The translations under genes and the position numbers were made by a program. Below the pieces are notes generated by a model, which was not told the origin of the DNA, did no database searches, and saw only the letters and a list, made by a program, of their open reading frames with translations. Positions 57,565 to 64,000 of a DNA stretch of 64,000 nt are shown piece by piece. Within the stretch, counting starts at the first letter, position 1; every line of letters starts with the position of its first letter. Source of the stretch: Pseudomonadaceae bacterium (GTDB taxonomy: Bacteria > Pseudomonadota > Gammaproteobacteria > Pseudomonadales > Pseudomonadaceae); the NCBI GenBank assembly GCA_900766265.1, contig CAAFUS010000013.1:124001-188000 (forward strand), written 5' to 3'.

Positions 57565-59244
57565 GTGCTGGAAGCAATCAAGAGCAAGCTGCCGGCTGAG
57601 GGCTTCAAACTCGATCCGCGCCTGGCACTGGTCGGGATGGCTGCCGCGGCGGCGGCATTGGCGCTGGCGGTGGTCTACTACCTGTGGCGCGACGGCGATT
57701 CGTTCCGCCCGCTGTACGGCTCGGGTGAGTCCTTTCCCGCAGCCGAAGTGATGCAGGTGCTGGACGGCGAAGCGGTGCCCTATCGCATTCACCCGCAAAG
57801 CGGGCAGATCCTGGTGCGCGACGACCAGCTGGCCCGCGCGCGAATGTTGCTGTCGGCCAAGGGCGTGAAGGTCAGCCTGCCGGCCGGCTACGAACTCTTC
57901 GACAAGGAAGAGCCGCTGGGCACCAGCCAGTTCGTCCAGGACGTGCGCCTCAAGCGCAGCCTGGAGGGCGAGCTGGCGCGCACGGTGATGTCGCTCAAAG
58001 GCATCGATCGCGCCCGGGTGCACCTGGCCCAGGAGGAGAACAGCTCCTTCGTGGTCAGCCGTCGCGGGCCGACCAAGGCCTCGGTGGTGCTGCAGCTCGA
58101 CCCGGGCTACAAGCTCCAGCCCGAGCAGGTCGGCGCGATCGTAAACCTGGTGGCCAACAGCGTGCCCAAGCTCAAGCCCGAAGATGTCAGCGTGGTCGAC
58201 CAGTACGGCACGTTGCTCTCGCGGGGTGTGAACGCCGGCGGTGCACCCTCGCAGAACTGGCAGGTGGTGGACGACTACCAGAACAAGGCCGTGGCCAACA
58301 TCGAACAGGTGCTGGCGCCGGTGCTGGGCAGCGGCAACTACCGCATCAGCGTCGCCGCGGACATCGACTTCAGCCAGAAGGAAGAAACCTTCCAGGCCTT
58401 TGGCGACACGCCGCGCCTGCGCAACGAGGTGCTTCGCAACGAAAGCGCGCTGGACCAGCTCGCCTTGGGCGTGCCCGGTTCCCTGGCCAACCGCCCGGTG
58501 GCCCCGCCCAAGGAAGGTGAAACCCCGCCGGCGAACACGGAGAACAAGGCGGCGACTTCGCTGCGCGAAGAATCCACCCGTCAGCTCGACTACGACCAGA
58601 GCGTCACCCATGTGAAGCATCCGGGCTTTTCCCTGCGCCAGCAGAGCGTGGCGGTGGTGCTCAACGCGGCCAGCGCGCCGGAAGGCGGCTGGACCGCCGA
58701 AGCGCGCGCCGAGATGGAGGCCATGGTCCGCAGCGCGGTGGGCTTCAACCAGGCGCGTGGCGACCTGCTGACCGTCAGCGTATTCCCGTTCGCGACCACC
58801 GAGGCCTCGATCGAACAGGCGCCCTGGTGGGAGAACCCGCAGATCCATTCGCTTGCCAAGCTGGCGCTGTTCGGCCTGATCAGCCTGCTCCTGCTGCTGA
58901 TCGTGGTCCGCCCGGCGGTGCGCAAGCTCACCCAGCCCGCCGATCCGCTGGCCGGGCTGCCGAGCGCCGAACCCGCCGCGTCGGGTGCCATCGCCGCTGG
59001 CAGTGTCGCGGCACTCGAAAGCGAGCGGCTGCCGGCGCTGCCGGGCCGCAAGGATGCCGAGGGCTCGCCGATCTTCGGCGAACTCAACCCGCTCTCGGAA
59101 ATCCGCCTGCCGGCGCCGGGATCGGGCCTGGAACTGCAGATCGAGCATCTTCAGATGCTCGCCAAGAACGACCCCGAGCGTGTATCGGAAGTCATCAAGC
59201 ATTGGATAGGGCGCAATGAAAGAGACCTCAACCCAGCCGGCTAG
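57565..59244 (+). CDS. fliF: FliF, flagellar MS-ring protein (lateral-type)
   Basis: A 559-residue MS-ring protein with two membrane segments (about residues 23-40, and 435-455 LALFGLISLLLLLIVVRPAV). It has the YscJ-like ring domain (LYGSGESFPAAEVMQVLDGE, VHLAQEENSSFVVSRRGPTK in part) and a C-terminal FliG-binding tail (VSEVIKHWIGRNE). It starts at GTG 57565 and overlaps fliG by 29 bases. Confidence 0.95.
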   Translation: MLEAIKSKLPAEGFKLDPRLALVGMAAAAAALALAVVYYLWRDGDSFRPLYGSGESFPAAEVMQVLDGEAVPYRIHPQSGQILVRDDQLARARMLLSAKGVKVSLPAGYELFDKEEPLGTSQFVQDVRLKRSLEGELARTVMSLKGIDRARVHLAQEENSSFVVSRRGPTKASVVLQLDPGYKLQPEQVGAIVNLVANSVPKLKPEDVSVVDQYGTLLSRGVNAGGAPSQNWQVVDDYQNKAVANIEQVLAPVLGSGNYRISVAADIDFSQKEETFQAFGDTPRLRNEVLRNESALDQLALGVPGSLANRPVAPPKEGETPPANTENKAATSLREESTRQLDYDQSVTHVKHPGFSLRQQSVAVVLNAASAPEGGWTAEARAEMEAMVRSAVGFNQARGDLLTVSVFPFATTEASIEQAPWWENPQIHSLAKLALFGLISLLLLLIVVRPAVRKLTQPADPLAGLPSAEPAASGAIAAGSVAALESERLPALPGRKDAEGSPIFGELNPLSEIRLPAPGSGLELQIEHLQMLAKNDPERVSEVIKHWIGRNERDLNPAG

Positions 59245-60283
59245 CGAAGGCAAGGCCTCGTCGAAGGAAATCAAGCCGCGCCCCAGCCAGATCCGCTCGG
59301 TCAGCTCACTCGACCAGGCGGCGATCCTCATGCTGAGCATGGGTGACGACATTTCCGCCGGCATCCTGCGCAACTTCTCGCGCGAGGAAATCATCAGCAT
59401 CAGCCAGGCGATGGCGCGCCTGTCCAACGTCAAGCAGCCGATGGTTTCCGACGTCATCAGCCGCTTCTTCGAGGACTACAAGGAGCAGAGCAGCATCAAG
59501 GGCGCCTCGCGCAGTTACCTGGCCGGAATGCTCGGCAAGGCATTGGGCGGGGAGATCACCCGAAGCCTGCTCGACAGCATCTATGGCGAGGAAATCCGCG
59601 CCAAGATGGCCAAGATGGAATGGCTCGATCCCAAGCAGTTCGCCGCCCTGATCGCCAAGGAGCACGCCCAGATGCAGGCGGTGTTCCTCGCCTTCCTGCC
59701 GCCGGGCATGGCCACCGACGTGCTCGAATGCATGCCCGCCGAGCGCCAGGACGAGCTGCTCTATCGCATCGCCAACCTCTCGGAGGTCAACAGCGACGTG
59801 ATCGCCGAGCTGGAACAGCTGATCGACCGCAGCCTCAAGGTGCTCTCGGCCCAGGGTTCCCAAGTGCGCGGCGTCAAGCAGGCGGCCGACATCATGAACC
59901 GTTTCAAGGGCAACCGCGACCAGATGTTCGAGCTGCTGCGCGCGCACAACGAGGAGCTGGTGGAGAAGATCGAGGACGAGATGTACGACTTCTTCATTCT
60001 CTCGCGGCAGAACCCCGACGTCCTGCAGACGCTGCTGGAGGTCATCCCGCTGGAAGAATGGGTGGTCGCGCTCAAGGGCGCCGAGCCCGCACTGGTCAAG
60101 GCGATCCAGGCGGCCCTGCCCAAGCGCCAGGCACAGCAGATGGAGTCGATCAACCGCCGCCAGGGCCCGGTGCCGCTGTCGCGGGTCGAGCAGGTCCGCA
60201 AGGACATCATGGGCGTGGTGCGGGAAATGACCGCCAACGGCGAGCTGCAGGTGCAGCTGTTCCGCGAACAGACCGTCGAGTGA
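59216..60283 (+). CDS. fliG: FliG, flagellar motor switch protein (lateral-type)
   Basis: A 355-residue torque-generating switch protein with N, middle and C domains. EHAQMQAVFLAFLPPGMATD is the EHPQ-type motif, and the charged helix that contacts the stator is in the C-domain (IPLEEWVVALKGAEPALVKA, then MESINRRQGPVPLSRVEQV). It is slightly longer than canonical FliG because of a basic N-terminal extension (KASSKEIKPRPSQIRS). Confidence 0.95.
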   Translation: MKETSTQPASEGKASSKEIKPRPSQIRSVSSLDQAAILMLSMGDDISAGILRNFSREEIISISQAMARLSNVKQPMVSDVISRFFEDYKEQSSIKGASRSYLAGMLGKALGGEITRSLLDSIYGEEIRAKMAKMEWLDPKQFAALIAKEHAQMQAVFLAFLPPGMATDVLECMPAERQDELLYRIANLSEVNSDVIAELEQLIDRSLKVLSAQGSQVRGVKQAADIMNRFKGNRDQMFELLRAHNEELVEKIEDEMYDFFILSRQNPDVLQTLLEVIPLEEWVVALKGAEPALVKAIQAALPKRQAQQMESINRRQGPVPLSRVEQVRKDIMGVVREMTANGELQVQLFREQTVE

Positions 60284-60290
60284 GCCGAGC

Positions 60291-60992
60291 ATGACCATCA
60301 AAGTGATCAAGGGGGCCGGCAAGAACTGGCGCCCGTTCCGCTTTCCGCCGCGCTTCAAGGTGACCGGCTCCGGCGGCGTCGAGGCGCTGGAAGGCGATCC
60401 GGCGGCGCTGCAGCGCGCGGTGTCCGAGGGTTTTCAGGAAGGGATCGAGAAAGGCTACGGTGAGGGGCTCGAACAGGGTCGCGCCGCCGGTCATGCCGAA
60501 GGCTTCGAGCGAGGCATCGAGGATGGCAAAGCCCTGGGCCGCGAGGAAGGGCGCCTGCAGGGTCGTCAGGCCTTCGACGAGGCCGCGCGCCCACTGGACC
60601 GGCTGATCGAGCGTTTCGAGCAGTTTCAGGGCGAGTACCAGCAGGCCCGCCGCGATGAGCTGCTGGAGCTGGTGCAGAAGGTCGCCCGCCAGGTCATCCG
60701 CTGCGAACTGACGCTGCATCCGACTCAGTTGCTGTCCCTCGCCGAGGAAGCCCTGGCCGCGATGCCGGGCGACCAGCAAGACGTGCGCATCCTGCTCAAT
60801 CCGGAGGAATGCGCGCGGATCAAGGAGCTGGCGCCGGAGCGCGCCGCGGGCTGGCGTCTGGTGCCGGACGAGCGCCTGGCGCTGGGCGAATGCCGCGTGA
60901 TCACCGCCGAGGCCGAAGCCGATATCGGCTGCCAGCAGCGCCTTGATGCCTGCATGGAAACCCTGGGCGAACACATCAAGGCATCTGCCTGA
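60291..60992 (+). CDS. fliH: FliH, flagellar export ATPase regulator (lateral-type)
   Basis: A 233-residue protein. A Gly-rich repeat region around residues 45-90 (FQEGIEKGYGEGLEQGRAAG, FERGIEDGKALGREEGRLQG) is the GxxxG helix typical of FliH, followed by a C-terminal domain binding FliI (VARQVIRCELTLHPTQLLSL). It holds FliI inactive and targets it to the gate. It is 7 bases after fliG. Confidence 0.92.
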   Translation: MTIKVIKGAGKNWRPFRFPPRFKVTGSGGVEALEGDPAALQRAVSEGFQEGIEKGYGEGLEQGRAAGHAEGFERGIEDGKALGREEGRLQGRQAFDEAARPLDRLIERFEQFQGEYQQARRDELLELVQKVARQVIRCELTLHPTQLLSLAEEALAAMPGDQQDVRILLNPEECARIKELAPERAAGWRLVPDERLALGECRVITAEAEADIGCQQRLDACMETLGEHIKASA

Positions 60993-60993
60993 G

Positions 60994-62325
60994 ATGTCAC
61001 TGCGCGAAGCCTTCAAGCTCGACGAGGCGCTGCGGTCGCTCGACGGCGTGCAGCTGGCCAAGGTCAGCGGCCGGCTGGTGCGCGTCTCCGGCATGCTGCT
61101 CGAATCGCTCGGCTGTCAGCGCATGACCGGCCAGCGCTGCTACGTCGAGCAGGGCGACGGCAGCATGCTCGAAGCCCAGGTGGTGGGCTTCAACCGCGAA
61201 ATCACTTACCTGATGCCGTTCAAGAAGCCGGTGGGCCTGACCTCCGGCTCCCGCGTCTTTCCCGCGCCGGACGAAGCCTCGCTGCACATCGACGACAGCT
61301 GGCTGGGGCGGGTGGTCAACGGCCTGGGCGAGCCGTTGGACGGGCTGGGCAAGCTGTCCGGCCGCGACCCGTTGCCGGCCGAACTGCCGTCGGTCAATCC
61401 GCTCAAGCGACGGCCGGTGAGCGAGCCGCTGGATGTCGGCGTGCGCGCCATCAACGCGCTGCTGACCCTGGGCAAGGGCCAGCGCGTCGGCCTGTTCGCC
61501 GGCAGCGGCGTGGGCAAGAGCGTGCTGCTCGGGATGATCACCCGGCAGACCAAGGCCGATGTGGTGGTGGTCGGGCTGATCGGCGAGCGCGGCCGCGAGG
61601 TGCAGGAGTTCATCCTCCATTCGCTTGGCGAGGAGGGTTTGAAGAAGGCCGTGGTGGTGGTCGCGCCGGCCAATGAATCGCCGTTGATGCGGCTCAAGGC
61701 GACCGAACTGTGCCACAGCATCGCCGCCTACTACCGCGACCAGGGCCAGGATGTCCTGCTGCTGGTCGATTCGCTGACCCGCTACGCCATGGCCCAGCGC
61801 GAGATCGCCCTGGCGCTCGGCGAGCCGCCGGCGACCAAGGGCTATCCGCCGTCGGTGTTCGGCATGCTGCCGGAGCTCGTGGAAAGCGCGGGCAATGGCG
61901 CCAACGAATCCGGCAGTCTCAGCGCGCTTTACACCGTGCTGGCCGAGGGCGACGACCAGCAGGACCCGATCGTCGATTGCGCGCGGGCGATTCTCGATGG
62001 GCACATCGTCCTCTCGCGGCGCCTGGCCGAGGTCGGCCACTACCCGGCCATCGACATCAGCGCCTCGGTCAGCCGCTGCATGAGCCAGGTCAGCCCACCG
62101 GCACAGCTGGGCGCTGCCCGGCAGCTCAAGGAGCTTTACGGCACCTTCGAGAAGATCAGGGAGTTGATCCCGCTCGGCGGCTACACGCCGGGCATGGACG
62201 CCAAGACCGACCGGGCGGTGCAGCTCGCGCCGCGGATAGAGCGCTTCCTGCGCCAGGAAGTGGGCGAGGCCGCAGAGCTGCAGACCAGCCTGGCCTCCCT
62301 GCAGGGAGTGCTCGGCAAGTCATGA
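60994..62325 (+). CDS. fliI: FliI, flagellar export ATPase (lateral-type)
   Basis: A 443-residue F1-beta-like ATPase. Walker A is GLFAGSGVGKSVLLGM (about residue 168), Walker B is VLLLVDSLTRYAMAQRE, and GLIGERGREVQEF and GYPPSVFGMLPELVES are family motifs. ATG 60994 overlaps nothing and follows fliH by one base. It hexamerises with FliJ at the export gate. Confidence 0.96.
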   Translation: MSLREAFKLDEALRSLDGVQLAKVSGRLVRVSGMLLESLGCQRMTGQRCYVEQGDGSMLEAQVVGFNREITYLMPFKKPVGLTSGSRVFPAPDEASLHIDDSWLGRVVNGLGEPLDGLGKLSGRDPLPAELPSVNPLKRRPVSEPLDVGVRAINALLTLGKGQRVGLFAGSGVGKSVLLGMITRQTKADVVVVGLIGERGREVQEFILHSLGEEGLKKAVVVVAPANESPLMRLKATELCHSIAAYYRDQGQDVLLLVDSLTRYAMAQREIALALGEPPATKGYPPSVFGMLPELVESAGNGANESGSLSALYTVLAEGDDQQDPIVDCARAILDGHIVLSRRLAEVGHYPAIDISASVSRCMSQVSPPAQLGAARQLKELYGTFEKIRELIPLGGYTPGMDAKTDRAVQLAPRIERFLRQEVGEAAELQTSLASLQGVLGKS

Positions 62326-62747
62326 AGGAGCAGATCGAAACCCTTTCGCGGCTGGCCAGCCTGCGCGGCAACAAGGTTCGGCAGATGCTCGGCCGGGTTC
62401 AGTACCAGCAGAACCTCTGCCAGCGCTACCGTAACAACATCACAGGCTTGAGCCGCCTGTGCGGCTTCAGCGTGCCCATGAGCACGCCGCTGCAGCGTGA
62501 CAACCAGCAGCGCTACAAGGCCACCCTATACAAGATGGTCGAGCTGCAGCGGCGCGAACTGGAAGTGGCCGAGCAGGCGCTGGAGCGGATCCAGCGCGAG
62601 CTGCTGCAGGCAATGCGCAGCGAAAAGGTCGTGGCCCAGCTGATCGAGACCAAGATGGATCAATGGCAACTGCTGTTGGCCCAGCAGGAGCAGAAGATCC
62701 AGGATGGCCTCGCCGCCCAGGCCTGGTGGCGCGGCCAGTCATTCTGA
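62322..62747 (+). CDS. fliJ: FliJ, flagellar export chaperone/coiled-coil stalk (lateral-type)
   Basis: A 141-residue, highly charged helical protein (LARLASLRGNKVR-like start, ELQRRELEVAEQALERIQRE) predicted to be a long antiparallel coiled coil, as in FliJ. It overlaps the fliI stop (ATGA). Identity rests on position, length and coiled-coil character. Confidence 0.88.
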   Translation: MKEQIETLSRLASLRGNKVRQMLGRVQYQQNLCQRYRNNITGLSRLCGFSVPMSTPLQRDNQQRYKATLYKMVELQRRELEVAEQALERIQRELLQAMRSEKVVAQLIETKMDQWQLLLAQQEQKIQDGLAAQAWWRGQSF

Positions 62748-62839
62748 CGGCCGGCGCGAGCGCGGCAAAAAATTGATTTAAGTTATCCGTTCTCGCGGTC
62801 GCCTGTTTGGCTGTAACCGAAACATTTCTGGAATTTCTC

Positions 62840-63127
62840 ATGGAAATCAGCAGGCACTTCAAGCCCGTCCTGGCGACTCCGGTCGAAGCGTCCGGCAAGC
62901 CCCGCGCCGTCGAAGCGAACGCTGCGGCCAGCGCGTCGCAGCGCCCGGCCGTCACGGCCCCGGATCTGCCGCTCGAGCAGCTCCAGGCTGCGCTGCGCGC
63001 CATGCCCGATGTTGATCTGGACAAGGTCGCGGCGATCAAGCAGGCGCTGCAGCGCGGCGAGATCTCCACCGACCCGGCCGCGCTCGCCAGCAGTGTGCTG
63101 AGCTATCACAGCGGAAGCGATGCGTGA
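62840..63127 (+). CDS. flgM: FlgM, anti-sigma-28 factor (lateral-type)
   Basis: A 95-residue protein. The C-terminal half PDVDLDKVAAIKQALQRGEI, continuing STDPAALASSVLSYH, matches the sigma-28-binding helices of FlgM, and the N-half is low-complexity and disordered as expected. It would hold back the flagellar sigma factor until export begins. ATG 62840 was chosen; an upstream GTG at 62807 adds 11 residues. The 92-base gap after fliJ is AT-rich (AAAAAATTGATTTAAG) and probably holds a promoter. Confidence 0.82.
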   Translation: MEISRHFKPVLATPVEASGKPRAVEANAAASASQRPAVTAPDLPLEQLQAALRAMPDVDLDKVAAIKQALQRGEISTDPAALASSVLSYHSGSDA

Positions 63128-63564
63128 GCCAGCGTGAAAAACTGCTCGGCGTGATTGAGGCGGACCTGCGTCAGGACTGCAGCGACTACCTGAGCCTGCG
63201 CGGCCTGATGCAGGAACTCTACGGTGGCCTGCTCGAGCGCGACAGCGCACGGATCGACGTGCTCAACCCGCAGATAGTCGCCCTGGTCGATCTGCTGCGC
63301 CTGCGCGCGCAGCGTCGCAGCAAGGTGCTCGCCGCCTTCGGGCTGGGCCAGCGCGGCGAGGACATGCTGGCATTGCTCGCCCAGCTGCCCGCGTCCCAGT
63401 CCCGGGATCTGCAGAACGTCTGGCAGCAGCTGGGCAATCTGGCCGAGCAGTGCAAGGGGCTCAACGACCGCAACGGGAAGCTGCTGGCGATGCATCACGA
63501 CATCCTCAGCCAGCTGCTCGACGCCCAGGCCGACGCGCGCCTGTATGGCCCTCAAAGCTACTGA
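63124..63564 (+). CDS. flgN: FlgN, hook-filament junction protein chaperone (lateral-type)
   Basis: A 146-residue, mostly helical protein. It overlaps flgM by 4 bases, has a central YLSLRGLMQELYGGLLERDS and ends QADARLYGPQSY, resembling the FlgN-family C-terminus (..YGPxG..). It would chaperone FlgK and FlgL, which are not in this window. Confidence 0.82.
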   Translation: MSQREKLLGVIEADLRQDCSDYLSLRGLMQELYGGLLERDSARIDVLNPQIVALVDLLRLRAQRRSKVLAAFGLGQRGEDMLALLAQLPASQSRDLQNVWQQLGNLAEQCKGLNDRNGKLLAMHHDILSQLLDAQADARLYGPQSY

Positions 63565-63733
63565 CCCCGCTCCAGCCCTTCTGGCCCCTCGGCCATCCCA
63601 CCTTAAGTAATCGCCCGCCCGGGTCGCCTGTTATCAGAACAGCTTTCAGCTTTGCGCCTGGGCGGAAACGGCTTTTCCCCGTTGCGTCGTCGTCTTGCGA
63701 GGCGGAAGTGGATTTTCTGCGCGAGGCCTGCGC

Positions 63734-63756
63734 AAAGCCGCGTGATTCGCGGCTTT
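63734..63756 (+). terminator. Perfect 9-bp hairpin between flgN and fliD
   Basis: AAAGCCGCG-TGATT-CGCGGCTTT forms a 9-bp stem with a 5-base loop, ending 6 bases before the sigma-54 promoter. It may terminate flgMN transcription, though only TTT follows, or be a LafK-binding dyad, though it is unusually close to the -24 element for an enhancer. Confidence 0.55.
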
Positions 63757-63762
63757 GAAGCG

Positions 63763-63779
63763 TTGGCACTCATCTTGCT
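63763..63779 (+). promoter_or_regulatory. Sigma-54 (-24/-12) promoter of fliD
   Basis: TTGGCACTCATCTTGCT matches the RpoN consensus YTGGCAC-N5-TTGCW at all core positions, with the exact GG-N10-GC spacing, 26 bases upstream of the fliD start. LafK encoded nearby is the likely activator. Confidence 0.88.
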
Positions 63780-63805
63780 TTTTCGCTTGGGAAGAGGGGG
63801 CCGTC

Positions 63806-64000
63806 ATGGCAATAGATTCCGATTACATTCAGCAGATGTCGAAGCAGCTGGCCGACTACGAGGTGCAATCCTCGCTGAGCCGGCTCAACCGCAACGAAGC
63901 CAACTACAAGGCCCAGCGCACAGCCTTGTCGACGCTGCGTACCTCGCTGAGCACCTTCAATTCGGCAGTCAAGGGGCTCAAGAGCACCACCTCGACCATG
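63806..64000 (+). CDS. fliD: FliD, flagellar cap protein (5' part; lateral-type)
   Basis: The first 65 codons of a gene running off the right edge. MAIDSDYIQQMSKQLADYEV, followed by QSSLSRLNRNEANYKAQRTA, is the helical D0 start of FliD (FliD_N), which caps the growing filament. GGGAGG-like GAAGAGGGGG precedes the ATG and a strong sigma-54 promoter lies upstream. Filament, fliS/fliT and stator genes would be expected to follow beyond the window. Confidence 0.88.
   Translation, partial: MAIDSDYIQQMSKQLADYEVQSSLSRLNRNEANYKAQRTALSTLRTSLSTFNSAVKGLKSTTSTM

Overview
The window is GC-rich chromosomal DNA from a Pseudomonadaceae member, most likely the Stutzerimonas (Pseudomonas stutzeri) group. The reasons are the metNIQ, znuBC-zur-znuA, thrB, DUF2782 and polA-ErsA neighbourhood, the HDOD-recG-oxyR block and an xcp-type secretion operon, all familiar from Pseudomonas, together with a second (lateral-type) flagellar cluster. 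Lateral flagella are described for P. stutzeri but are absent from most model pseudomonads. The species call is inference; no rRNA is present and no search could be run.

Layout. 1-1846 (minus): methionine ABC importer metN-metI-metQ, with metQ cut by the window edge. 2123-3956 (minus): two aldo/keto reductases, the second broken by a one-base frameshift. 4219-12626: a DUF45 metallopeptidase, then a probable amine/amino-acid uptake and catabolism group (class II aldolase, class III aminotransferase, MocR-type regulator, four-gene polar amino-acid ABC importer, YdfG-like dehydrogenase). 12645-16697: a TSUP permease and the zinc regulon znuB-znuC-zur divergent from znuA, whose product carries a long His-Asp run encoded by a hexanucleotide repeat. 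16701-20965: thrB, a DUF2782 protein, polA, and an ErsA/Spot 42-position small RNA with an AlgU-type promoter. 21030-24343 (minus): a large DUF4105 envelope protein, three DUF2388 paralogues and a DUF1127 protein. 24562-27463 (minus): the transhydrogenase genes pntAA-pntAB-pntB. 28051-35878: type II secretion genes gspE-M, without gspC or gspD and with an inverted REP pair between gspE and gspF. 35919-40394 (minus): HDOD protein, recG, oxyR. 40530-48537: assorted metabolic and transport genes, including a heme-oxygenase-like iron enzyme next to a methyltransferase.

48747-64000 is the most distinctive region: a PilZ gene and a complete flagellar export/basal-body set. flhA-flhB-fliR-fliQ-fliP-fliN-fliM run leftwards, and lafK-fliE-fliF-fliG-fliH-fliI-fliJ, flgM-flgN and fliD run rightwards. 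The order fits Flag-2/lateral systems. A LafK-type sigma-54 activator sits at the divergent centre, fliD has a near-perfect -24/-12 promoter, FliM lacks the CheY-binding N-terminus, and fliO, fliL and chemotaxis genes are absent. The cluster continues past the right edge.

No tRNA, rRNA, insertion sequence, prophage or CRISPR array was recognised.
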